Positions 1 to 13,300 of a stretch of 22,727 nucleotides of DNA are shown here, in pieces. This DNA comes from Saccoglossus kowalevskii. Its lineage: Eukaryota > Hemichordata > Enteropneusta > Harrimaniidae. The stretch covers positions 192,030 through 214,756 of the forward strand of contig NW_003158734.1 of the NCBI RefSeq assembly GCF_000003605.2, read 5' to 3'. Within the stretch, counting starts at the first letter, position 1; each line of letters starts with the position of its first letter. Below the pieces are notes generated by a model. The model saw only the letters and a program-made list of their open reading frames with translations. It did not search any database and had not been told where the DNA came from. Position numbers and translations under genes: made by a program.

Positions 1-1340
1 ATATTACCGGTATTTTCAATATAAAAGTATTTATCATTGTAATTTTTACTCTGTTTTGTTGTTAATTTGCTATGTTAACAATTTAAATATACAAGTAAAT
101 TATATTGATAATATTGATAAATATTCACTGTCATGTAGACACAGGAATTTTGAAAAAATGCTCTTATAGGTTCATAAAATATATTAATATTTATGCATAT
201 CTTTAGATGCAGCAAGGGTAAGGACCAATGGATATATAAGCATGCACTGAACATCTTGGTTGAGATTTTATACTACACTGTAAACTAATAGTTTATTTAT
301 GTTGAGAAAATCATCATCAGGACATTTCATTATAAACAATTATCTATATTTTTATATAAAATGATGCAAGGGCTTAGAGTGTGGAGTTAAGCTTGGGTAT
401 ATTTCAATGTCAATTGTCAACATCTCATTAATTATGCATGCAACCAAAATCAAACTTGACCGAGGTGTTAAGGTTATTCACAAAACATATAGTTTGATGA
501 AGATCAGATACAAATTACAGAAGTTATTGCAACCACAAGAAAGTATAACATTGAAGACAACGACAACAGACGATCTCATCTCCATTACCGGTTGTCTAAA
601 TTACTTCAATATATTAATGGAACCCGCAGTTAATGCTGTGTAATTTATGATAAAATGCAATTTGAAAGTTTCAAAGAATTCAAACGATGGGAGAGCATAA
701 ACTTATGGTACAGATAGTTATTTGAGGATTTTATAGAATAATATTACACTGAGATCTTAAAGATATTTTACCTGTGTAGAATCAAGTTACCCTCAGTAAT
801 GTCTGAGTGTGAGCTAGCATGGAATGAATGATACATGAAGAAAATAGTGCATATTATTGGGGCAGAGATAAAGGTAACAGCATGGGGTTTCCAGGGGATG
901 ATGCACAGCTTGTGCAACACAACACAGTTCAGGTTACAAAACTCAAGAATACCATCTGGAATGGTTTCTAAACTAAGTAACAGACTGGAGTAACATGTCC
1001 CTTCTACTGGAACACAACTAAAAACAACATAACAGAAAACCAAACAGATAGTAATGTAACCGAGTAAGCACTGACAACAAATGACAGATTGGAACCCACA
1101 ACTACACTACAAACTTCACACAAGATAATACAACAGACAATACAATAGTAATCTACCAACACTATAAACAGCTTACATCAGCCGATACAAAGCCAGTACC
1201 TTCATCTAAACTGACACGAGCAGGTCCAATTTATGTCAGAAAGAGTTTATAAGGGAAAAGAACTCAAGACTAGAGTCCCGTGAATATTTTGGGAGAAATG
1301 AAATGATTGTTAGTTAATCAATCTTTGGTATATTGTGTAC
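1..1340 (-). other. IFT140: IFT140 intron 17 (incomplete at window edge)
   Basis: Donor at 1339-1340. I searched for the next family block (W-x-NMA-x-MCVKT...CLGNMG) on the minus strand and did not find it, so the intron is at least 1340 bp. 1030-1180 is A/C-rich. A TACCGGTA octamer sits at 5-12. No repeat or RNA gene is recognised. Confidence 0.8.
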
Positions 1341-4300
1341 CTTTTTATGAGTTTGATAGCTTTGAATGCTTCGTCCATGTTTCCTATGGTAAGATAGTAG
1401 CTAAAATTCATCATGGCATCCCTTGCACTCTTATCACCATCTTCCAGTCCAACAAAATCTCTCATAACTTGTCTGCCGATATTGTTACCAAGACCAGACA
1501 ATGGGCTGTGAGGATCGTCTTGACCAATTTCACTGCTCTACAAAGTAAATATAGTCAAATTGAATTATTCCAAATGACCATTGTTAGTTAGTTAGACAAT
1601 ATAATCTTCAATGAGAGCAGTTATGTTAGCTATAGTGAAACAAGAAAAAAAAGATTTAGATACTGGTCGCTATAACTGATACATGTATTTAATCATTCAT
1701 TCAGCACTCATACTTGATTGTCAAAATATTTACCTTCTTTACAAAGTAGAAATAAGGAACTTCAAGGCCAATCAATGAGTTGTGTGTGGCACCCAATGGA
1801 AAACTATCTTGTAGCATTACACCATGTTCTAACGTACTAAATAATGAAACGATCACGACTTCTGGCTGCAAAGATAAAGACATATGATTCAATAATTCAA
1901 TAAACAGTAATTTAGACTGGCTTGGTGGTTAAATGGACTCTCACTGTAAAAGGTGATAACACTTTTTGTCAGAAGGTGTGTGGGTTCAAATCACCGACCA
2001 AATCACTGATAAAAGTCATAATGGTTTTTCATCTAAGGAGGAAACTCTAAAACCTTTCTAAAACTGTTTCTCTTGTAATAATTTTCACACAATGAGAATG
2101 TCTTGCCAAGCTCCACTGAGCTTTTAATCTCATTATCAAAGAATTAAAAAGGTTAGAATTCTAAGATTAAGATGACACAGCTGACACTCATGCTCTATTA
2201 TACAATATACTATTTGACAGACTATCTAAAATATTATTATGAACATCCATCCTACTTGAAAATTTCTTTGCTGATGCAAATCCAATAACGTAATTGTTCT
2301 GCCAACCTTGCTAAATTTATCTTTCTTGCAATGGAAAAAAGAGCAAGAATTTTGTTCTAACTGGTGGGCATTTGTGATTCTACACTACTACCTTAATTAT
2401 ATATGCCAGAATTGTTCATGTACATCATGTATTTATTGTATGATGTAATTGTACTTATTATGGGCCAGTGGTTTGCAGTACTTTAATAAACTAAACTATT
2501 TCAATTTCAATTAATACCATGATCTGGCAAAGTCATTGCATAATTGTGTTTGATATGGATTCAATGCATTGCATTTAACAAACACAAAAGTCCACAACTA
2601 CGTAGACAACACTGTTATTTGTTATTTATTTTTTCTCATCATGGAATACTGTTAGTATGCAAGTGCTGGAGAGTTAATCATCCAATGTCCACTGTCATCA
2701 CTCACATCAAGTTACTTACAGGTATATACATTGCTGAAGCAAGTGCTGACTTTTTTGGTGTGTTCATTTCCACGGCAGCAGCTGAAAGCTTTGCTTCACA
2801 TACCAATAGTTTGGGTTCCTGCGGATCCCAATAATGGGATATTGGATATCGGCCTGCTATGTCACGGGCAGCCTCTGAACGACCCCTAATTTCAATAAAC
2901 GAAAGGTACTGAGTAAATTGTTATTTTTATAAGGTGATGTGTCACAAACACAGCGAGGATTTCACGGGTATGTAACATAATGATGACTAGTTTCAATGTT
3001 TCAGATTTTGCATCGTCTTAGGTAATTAAGGAGATCTGCAGACATTACTTATTAAAAAATAAAACTGAAAATGTGTACATTTAAGATGAAATACTGTACC
3101 ATTGTATACAGTTAATATATTGGGCTATGAAAAACTTTATTGATATAAATATTGACTGAGATGAATAGCTTTAAATGAATTCAGTATATATCATGGCAGT
3201 TCAGTGTAATAAAGCAGTGTTATAATCTCCTTATTGTGTCATAAAAATCCTTGTGATCTGATTGGTCCAGACAATTGACATCATGGCTGACACATAATAA
3301 CAACAATATCTCAAGATGATATAATATTTCTTGAATTACTATTAGAAATTATATTAATTTGGATATTTCTGGTAGTTTTAGATGTCAGAGTGATATAAAA
3401 GTGATATAAAAGCCACATATATTTGAGACATTTAAAATTCTCCCAACTTTACCTTCTCAGAATTGTTTTCACCCACATCTAGAGAAACATTCCACAGTTG
3501 GATTTGACTCCAAATTTAATTTTCATTAGTTATCCACCAAAGATTTGGAACAAATGGAACGTTTAATAAATCTGATATTGTATCGATATTGTTTTTATCA
3601 GAAATCATCTATTTAATAGTAACACTTTTTGAAAATGTTAAGCTTACTAACTAGTTCAAAACGTTTTTCAGTTTGAATGACAATACTGCTTCCAGATTTC
3701 ACCAATTTAAAGTTTTTTTTTTCACATTAATAACAATATTCAACGTTAAGAAGAGCACATTTAAAAGAGACGACAGGTCCAAATAAATAGCCTTTAACTA
3801 TGTCTGCATAGTTTTATGTGTAAATGAGTAGTATATGGTGTGCAATAAATAACACATCATGACTGCAAATACAATCATATCAACAACAAATTAAATAACT
3901 ACTGACACAAACCAATACAATTCACCTTAAGTAACATTTGCCATGCTTATTCTGTCTTGTATTCTCATGAAAAGTACCCAAATATAGTATCATCAAATAA
4001 TTCAATTTTGCAGGTCAAGAAAAACCACCAAATTTAATAGCAGTGATAATTTAACTGATGTCTTGATAACTTTTTTAACAACCTCAAAATCCTATTGACA
4101 AAATTTTACAGCATATCTTTCAAATACATGTAAGATTTGACAATTGACACAAGTGCACCAGTATTGACGAAAATGTAAATAGCACTTTCAGAATACATAT
4201 ACCGGTACATGTGTTTTTCTATTGTACATCTATTAGAGAAAATACGATATTATATGATGAAAACTACAAGACTGATTAAGCATGTCACAGAATTACACAG

Positions 4301-7300
4301 CAGATTACGACCGTTTTCAATAACAACACACAAAGAATGGGGAATGGGGGATGATGAGAGTTCACAATAAACACATCAAGTGCAGAAGTTCAACACAATC
4401 AAACAGTGCTTTGTTGGGTTTTCATGCTGTGAGTTTCCTACCAGGTGGGGCCAGCTACTGGGTTATAATGATAGATTTGAACACCTTGGTACTGCATCAA
4501 TCTACACATCGCAACATAACATGCAATAACAAACAACAGAAATAAAACAATGAGTACAGAAAATTGAAAATAACACGTTATACATGGAAGAAAAGTTTGC
4601 AATGTTTTAGCATCAAACACATTGCTCTAATTGTATATGGCAACCATCTTGAATGGTGTATTGTGGGATAAAACAAACAAGCAGGTATGTGGTAATGGTT
4701 AGACAGAACAAGGTATACCTTTCTTCATCAGTTTGGTCCTCAGTACTTTCATCTTGTGGAGTGAAATCATCCTGATCTCCATGGCCAACAGCAAAGTCAA
4801 AATGACTAACGTTGTCCATATCAACATCCCAGACATATAACGTTGGGTCACATGTACCATCCGTCTATTCAGCAAATTATCAAATTTTATATAGAAAAAA
4901 TCATGATTACTTTATTTCATAAATGGAAAGAAACTTTATTATTTTTGGTATGTATAATGTCAAATGCAGCAAATGATTAATCATAATAAAATATCTCAAA
5001 GTATCTGTATAAGTATTTCTGGATTTAAATTAATTTGTCACTGCCTTATATTAGTGGAGTACAGAATAAAATTCGCTACATGTAGTATTTGTCTACAATG
5101 CTAGATAAGAGAAATAATGACATAAATATATAACATTCATACCTTATTAGAGAGTATACTAATCTTGGTACCATTACAATTAACTCTGATAGACACTATA
5201 CTACCCAATTTAGAGACTGAATCATGTATATATTTAGGATTGGCATGGAGCTTAGCTTCCCTGTAACATAAGTAATTCAGATATGTACTTTAACTTAGAA
5301 AAAACAAAGCATGTTGAGGGTATGTATTCAAATAGTTAGCCAATTCTTGCCTCAAAAAATATTGGAGAACTTATGAGGATGGTAGGTGGGCAGTTTGTAC
5401 TTTTTCACTGCTGTGAACAGCCCACTACAAGGGTCAAACCCCAAATTTCACCAATGCTGAGCTGACATGTTAACTATTGTGATAACCTGTGTGATCATGT
5501 GATCAATGACTGATATACCATTAAATTTTCACACCTACAAATTATCACAAATTTATCTCACATAAAGTGATTGACAGTAATTCCCAATGTACTAAGATGC
5601 AGATACTGTGGTTGATATCATAAAATTATGGCATGCTTTTATTCTAACAGATATATTATAACACTGGAAAATGGACTGTGGTAGACAACAATGCTAATAT
5701 TATGAACACACCTAGACTAGATGTGTGACTGACTTACCTCCTTGATAGGTCAAATATTTTAAGATAACCGGTTGATGTGGCAACAACTAAGTAATAACCA
5801 TTGATGTCTATAGCTATGACTTCTCCTTCTTGTTCATTAAATGATAACAGTTGTTTTACTGTACCCTTCATTAAAACAATTAACAAAAATATGTTACCGG
5901 GTATTACACGCTATCTACTGGATGACTAGATTCCACATCAAGTATTCTCAAATGAATCTTTTTTGTTGAATTTCCGCCACAGGCACTTTTTTCCAGGTAT
6001 GATAATTCGATAGCGTCCATGGGTGATGACATTTCTTAAAACACTGTGACTTGCCGTGTTTAATAACTAAATGTTAATTTTCTTACAGTGCTTGTGAAAT
6101 TAGCGACAAATTGTCTCATGTAAAATATAGCAGATTGACGCATAAGACTGATGTAACAAATAAAATACATCAATCATGTATAGAATGTCATGTAACATCA
6201 TGACCAGCCAACCACATCCAGATTTACTGAAACATTGTCTATATTTAAATTCTCAACAACATAAATGTGATTAGTGTACCCTTTGTTTTGGTGTCTTTGT
6301 ATTTTATTACATTGCTGACACCTGAAGTAATACAAATTTTATATAAATCACACAAAAATATTTCATGGCACACACATTTTGCAAATTTCATCACTTTGTC
6401 AGAGGGCGCTGTGCAGGTGCAAAATAAGTTAGAAAAATGATATGCCCACATATTTGGCGATGTGCTGACTAGAAACGTATTAAATGGTTTTTTGGTCATT
6501 TTCGTAGCCTAATATAAACACCATTGATACTCACCTGGAATGTTCTAATTTGGAGTTTACCCGGTTCTGTAGTATACACATTCTGATCAAATATAGCTAT
6601 TAACATGGATTCGGTTGAAAACGTACCTACAATAGTGAAATAAATAATATCAAGCAACGACCATCAACAGATGCCACATATATACATCTACATATTTGGT
6701 GTTTATTTCTATGTTATTTACCTAGGCATCTAATTGTTGGTCCAATCTCATAAGCGACAACTTTCCTACCATTCCATATTGCCACATGGTCCTATAAAAA
6801 ATAAAAAAAAAACATTTATCATTTGAACTCACATCTTGCATTTCATAAATAGTTTATAGAATAAAGAAAATAATGAGGGTCGGCAAGGAGTATTTTTGTA
6901 AGCTGTCATCAATTGTTTTTATTTTCGTAATAATGTAATTTAAATAAATAAGAATTGTAAATTTGTAGACATGGGCAAGGTATAAATTGTAATCAGCCAT
7001 TTTATTCGTCAGTAATTTATACAAAAATCTTATTACCTAAATCTAATGTGTGAAGGCGTTGCAAATACGTCATTGACATGATTTGAACTGTTAGGAATTT
7101 GGGTACAGTGGGGTCAAAAATCAATCTGGCGGCTACATTTATGAATACCAGTTGCAACGTCGCTGTTTGAAATCTCGTTCATTTGACATATTTTGCACAC
7201 AACTGCTTAAAATAAATGTAGGGTGGACGATTTTATTATCACGTGTGAAAAACTAAACATATAGCAAAATATTACTTGATTAAATCAAACATTAGTAAGT

Positions 7301-10300
7301 AACACATAAATTGTCACTGCTGTGACAACGAATAAACGAACATACACAAAAGACATAATTTAAATTCAACTACCTGTTGAATAAGAAAAGATCTGACTGA
7401 CATAGATGAGTGAATACAGACAACTCAACAGTACTTACTCTGGTTGTGTAGACTCCCTTGATATGAATATCTGTTTTCAGATCATGATGTATACCTGAAT
7501 TGTACATATCTACTGCCAATATACTGGGTGACGTCTGTACACAGGCAACCTGAATAACAATATATAAAATGGTGTCAGATCTGATTCACAAAATCTTGTT
7601 TACAAACTACAGCTAAAGAAAAAGGTACACTATATCATTGAAACTATGTCATTTTCATTGTTTAATATATAATAGTATACCATCTCAAAACAAGAAAGCT
7701 GGCAGAGAAGGCAGATCCACCGCCATCTTCATTACCGGTATGTTTATCTTGATGGGAGGAAGGACTCATGGGTGAACATGGGGTATTGAAAGTGGCTTAT
7801 ACATAATTTGGAATAGGTAAATGGTCAAAAAACTTGTAGTATGACAATAATATTGAGAAGTTTTTGACCATTTCTATATAGAGTATGTGTTGCTAGATGG
7901 GAAAAGTAGGTAAACAGTCAGTCAATACTGGAAGATCATATTTAAGTTTTGAATTTTCTTTAGTTTGACTACAGACACTTGTACCACTATATCACAGTAG
8001 ATGATACTAAATAAAGTAAAGCACTGGTCTATATTTACAATTAGTGCATTTATGCATTTTTGATGAGGTCACATAACAACATGTGATTATTAATTCCGCT
8101 TATCAGATTATGGGCCTAGCGTCTTCAACAAGGCACTGCTTGAATATCTATATCCGCAATGGTCCAGATATGATATTTATGCACTTTTTGAGAGGTTACA
8201 CAACCATATACAATCATTAAATCTGTTTCGATTAGATCCAGTATGCAATGTTGTCAATATAACACTGTATGAATGTCTCTAGTTGTCATATTGCTTCTGA
8301 TATGACCCAGTATAAAGGGATAGACAAACAGACGCTGGTAACAACCCCTGCCAGCTGTATGTGCCGAGGGATAATAAAGCTATGATATTGATAGTTAGAT
8401 GTATAGAAATACTGTATGAAACCATGTATTTATGTGCATGACATACTATCCTCTGGACATGGAGGAAGCAGTATGCAGATCCAACCCAAGACTAACATAC
8501 TATCCTCTGGGCATAGAGGAAGCAGTATGGAGATCCAACCCAAAACACTGACTGACACACTTTGCATACACTGACGAGCAGCCTTACTACACAAGCATAA
8601 AATGAACTTACCCCATCTTTGAAATGTGAACTCATCACATGTTCATGAAGTATTATAACATTAGCAATATTATTAATAGCTAGTAAATTTTTACTGGATC
8701 CCCATGATATCTGTAAAATATTGCCATCACAGTTGGCAGGTGCCTGTAACTTCCATTTCTGTTCACCTTCCTGCCTTCTACCTGCTAGTCCTTGTGCTGG
8801 TGAGAATCTCCATAGAGCTACTCGGCCATTGTTTGTACCACCAGCCAAGATACCTTCAAGAAATGAAATAACAAACTCAACACACTGTCTAATGCTAGTA
8901 TTATCTTTTGAATGCTGAAATATTTCCCTGCCAAAATTTGGTGTAATATTTTACACCGTTTTATGTACTGTTTTTTATGCTATCAGAGTATTAGAAGCAC
9001 ATGTACTATAAATTTGAAAATGAGATGAAACATATTAAATGGTTCAAAACAATTTTAGTGTCCATAACATACTGTAAAATCATTTATTTTCACTAACATT
9101 AAATTTCACTATTTTGATGTTTTGAGCATATTCACTTTGTTTTAACTTCACGAATTTGTCAAGGAAACAATGTATTTCATTGTTATTTTACGTGTTCATG
9201 TAGATTTAATTTAGCAAATTTTTCTTATCAGCAAAAATAGCGAAATTAAAACCCAGAGAATAATTAATACATCTACAGTATGTGGCTAACTATTTTAAGC
9301 CTAAACAATATTTTTCTATAATTTCTGTGTTAATTATGGATCACAATTTTTGCTGGTTTATTTTTTTAAGAATGACAAAAGCTGATTTTGGTATTTAAAA
9401 GGTGAACAATTCTTAAATTTTAAAATGTATAATATTTTAATCTAAAATTTGAAAAACTGCCAATGCTTTAAAAACTATTCAACTTAAAATATGTTTTAAG
9501 TTTACATTAACTTCTTTTTTTTCATAATCAAAATTTTTTGTCTTAGCATTTTTAGCTTGGTCTAAAAATTTTAAAAGACATTTGGTTCTTATTTCTGAAA
9601 AAAAGTGACACCTAACTGGCTCCTGTGATAAGCTACCATATTTCTATGCATTAGTTGTCAGTGCAGTAGGTGACTGCTACATGTATGTGCTAGGTGGTAC
9701 CAATGACTGACACACATCAAAGCCTTGAGGTATGCTTCCTATGGTGGGCAATACAACTACAAGTCAATGGATTACATACCTTTAGCATCACAGAATGAAA
9801 TACAATTGATATAATCTCCTGTTTCAAAACCTTGGTGTCCATCTAATGATAAGGCATAGTTATCATCACGATCCAAATCCCACATTCTACAATAAAAGCC
9901 AGAATAATTATCAGATTCAGTAACACATTGCTTTCCACAGTGCAATAATTTCATGGTACCCATGTCTATTGCATCTGGCAATAAAAGAATGATAACATGT
10001 GACAAATGCTTTTATATCTTTAGAATCATGGCCAAAAAGAGGTGTAAAAAAAAAATGAGAATATTTAATTGAAATATAATTTAACTCCCACAAAGAACAT
10101 ATTACTGATATGATAGAAATTTAGTACACAGACTACTACATGTATGCATGATTTGGATATACAACATGTCAGAAAGCAAATTAAGCAAGCTCAAATCTGG
10201 CTAAATATGTGTATATGCTTGGACTGTACTGTATTAACTAGTAGTACATGTGTATACAGATATACAGACCTCCCCTGGACAGTCTTCACAAATTTTGAAT

Positions 10301-13300
10301 AATAATTAAAAAAAAATTCTTGCCATAACTTTATGTTAAAAACACAAAATAGATAAAACATGAAAAAGAATTACAGGCTTTCATTGTGTGTGAAGAAAAC
10401 AAAAACCTCTGTTTATGAAATACCAACTAGGCTAAATATATTGGTACATGTAGTTTTACAACTATATTATTTATAAATAGCGTAGGTTCATCATGCTAGT
10501 ACAAACCATGTATCTAATATTGATGTTCTGAATTAAATATTAGTAGTTTCACGTTTCATCGACAACAAATGTACATTATAACATTATAGTCTTAATAAAT
10601 AGTATATAAATCAGCATTGTCTCAGTTTTAAGTTGTAGCATGGTGCCTTATCTGCATATAAATGACTACAATTGTAAATGGCATATGAGTGCTACCTTAC
10701 TATTAGACTATTAGACTATTATGATGAATTAAAACGATTGATATACAGAAATATTTGTGTACTATTAAAGCAGTAGCTGATTTATATTCAATTATTTTTA
10801 CCTAATAACAGTTTCTCCTGTTGCAATAGCTAGTAGTCCTCTACCAGCCCAGATTGCATCAAATTCACCTTGTTTACCACTGAGCTTAACCTAAAAAAAA
10901 GAAACACCACAATAATAAAATAAGACACGTGTGTACTACACATATTCATAAGACATGTACTTATATAAAAGTTACACAGAGTAGTATAAGTCATTGTAAA
11001 TACAACAAAGCTGATCATCATTCATTAAAACAGAAGCACAACAAGCATAAATCATTTGAAGAGAAAGTAAAAGTCAATTGCTACTACATGTATATAATTA
11101 AATAAATGGCAGAAGTATGTCTTTGTTTTGGTTAATGTGTACTTCTATTAGGGATTTGCTTCTGAAAAGGTAAGTATGTTACAAATGAAAAAAAGAAAGA
11201 ATTCCTGAAATCAATAAACTATTAACAGTATTTTTTGAGGGACAGTAAAGTACAATATAAACAATACTTCATTCATGCATTCACTAAATCATGCCTACCT
11301 TCATTAACTCTTGTACATGTCCTTCTGGGGAGACACTAAACTGTGACAGCATAAGTGACTCAGTAACAACCACCAATATATCCTTATATTCATTATAGAG
11401 TAACTTTCTGATAGCACCATCAGCATTGAAAATAGCTTTACATCCACCTTTCTCATCAACATAAAAGGCATTTCCTGAAAAAGAAAAGCAGGTCAGTCAC
11501 ATTTCCAGATACATGCATTTGAAAAAAAACGTCTACTAGATGAAGTAATGTATTATACAAGTTATTGACATAGTCCTTGTTTGTATCACAGACATTTAAA
11601 TGACTGTCAAATGGCCATGTTGAATCAGATCATGAAACAAAATTAATGTGTGATATAATGTCTGATGTAAGTTTGAACTTGTTCGGTCCAGGCATGTCGA
11701 ATATATGATCCGGAACGGCAATCTTTGACACAAAATGGCCACCATTTGGCCATTTTAAACAGGATCCAAAAAATGAAATGATGTGCATCAAGGTTCTACT
11801 ATTATGTTCAATGTATGTACCAAGNNNNNNNNNNNNNNNNNNNNNNNNNNNNNNNNNNNNNNNNNNNNNNNNNNGGCATTTGAATGCCAAAAATGCATCA
11901 AAATCACACATTTCTATCATGCATTCAAATGGCTGCCATTCTGCCATCTTGGATCATGAAACAAATGCATGTGCCTATGTCAAACAGAATGTCTGATGTA
12001 TGTGTGAAGTCTGAACTGGATCAAACCAAGCATGTGTGATGTCAATCCTTAATTCCCTGTTTTCGAAATTTGTCAAGCTAGTCAAACAAATTTGGTTGGA
12101 TTTTACAAACACACTGTATATTTATAGGTTATTAGGGGAAGCATGTGTTAAAAATTTAATCTTTAAGCCACATCAAAGTTAAGCTACTGGTCAAAAAATC
12201 ACATCCTATGTTTACTTACCTTCAGACCCTCCTATAAAGCATGTTTGTGCATCGGGATCTCCTGATACCTTCATAGGGCCTTTACCGCCCTTTTTCCAAC
12301 TAAACATATCTAAGGCACTCTCATCACCGCTAACTGCTGCACGTGCTAAGGCAGCCATGTCACTAGAGAAGCAATACAAGAAACAAGTTGAAATGATAGA
12401 TATATATGATGAGTAGTGAGTTTTATTATTAAAAGCCTTGGAAAACTTGTGAATGATTTGTCTTTTATGTAATTTTGTAATTCTGCTTTGTACTTGTTTT
12501 ATATTTTAACATCTAAAACCAATTATTCTTATTTTCAGTGAAATTGTCATCACTATGATAATACTACAATAGACTATACTAAGTGGGATTTATATTTTTA
12601 TGGCTTATTTGGTTGTCCATGAAAAAATAGGTGTTGGATAACAAAGACAACTGTCAATTTCAAACCGTTTGTCCATACACAAATTTCAGGCTATGGAGTA
12701 TATGGCAATGATTAGTTTTCCATTTCATTCAACTTAGCTATACAGGGCCCCCTAGTGATGTATTTACTTACGCAGCAGTATCTGGATTAACAGAAGGCTT
12801 AAAGACACACTGAGTTAATATTTGTGGCAGTTCATGTTTACTAAGAGGACCGGGTTGCAATCGACCCCTTGGGTCTGCTCTCCATACCACTAACAAACCA
12901 TTCTGAAAAGTAAAAATAAAGAATGTGAGATATTGCAGACTGTGTATAGAGACATGTACAAATAGCATTGTAAAACAAATGTTCCTTATTTGATTTCACC
13001 AATAAATCTCAGGGTTTTTTCTAAAAAAAAATGCAAGAGGGAGCACTGCAATTCAGCGGTGCCACCACGTGGGGGAGATAGGGTTCTCCCTACTAGGATG
13101 TAGAGTTTTTAGTAATTGTAAGTTAAAATGAAGCATTCTATGGCTTCTTTGGGGCCAAAATTACTATCAGACAGGTCACAGGTGAAGACAGTGGCCACAT
13201 GTGATCCCTGTCAATCAGAATTTTATGGTTGCCAGAGGATCTGCTCCCTTGTTTAAAAAAATCCCTGAATCTAAATATTTGGGACATCAATAATTGAGTG

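Larger units (their letters stand above)
1866..2719 (-). other. IFT140: IFT140 intron 15, containing SINE/LINE-like sequence
   Basis: 854 bp between exons 15 and 16. A tRNA-like head lies at 1918-2000 and a retroelement-like 3' tail ends near 2515, both reading on the plus strand; see separate entries. Confidence 0.85.
7550..8611 (-). other. IFT140: IFT140 intron 8, repeat-rich
   Basis: 1062 bp holding a long hairpin (7812-7879), a diverged 127-bp tandem repeat (8049-8300), a recent 54-bp tandem duplication (8441-8548) and TACCGGTA at 7733-7740. Confidence 0.85.
11475..12219 (-). other. IFT140: IFT140 intron 4, with assembly gap
   Basis: 745 bp as assembled, including 50 Ns. Related repeats flank the gap; the true length is therefore uncertain. 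Confidence 0.8.

Noticed and set aside
768-1043. Minus-strand 91-codon frame as a further IFT140 exon
   Set aside because: It does not match the expected next family block (W-x-NMA-x-MCVKT), and no splice-compatible boundary gives one.
1081-1110. Minus-strand GGTTCCAATC resembling a pol III B box
   Set aside because: No A box at tRNA-like spacing on that strand.
2544-2834. Plus-strand 96-codon open frame
   Set aside because: It overlaps IFT140 exon 15 antisense and has no family resemblance.
5400-5475. Minus-strand tRNA-like fragment (GCTCAGCATTGG and GGTTTGACCC)
   Set aside because: The two boxes are too close together for a tRNA and no cloverleaf can be drawn.
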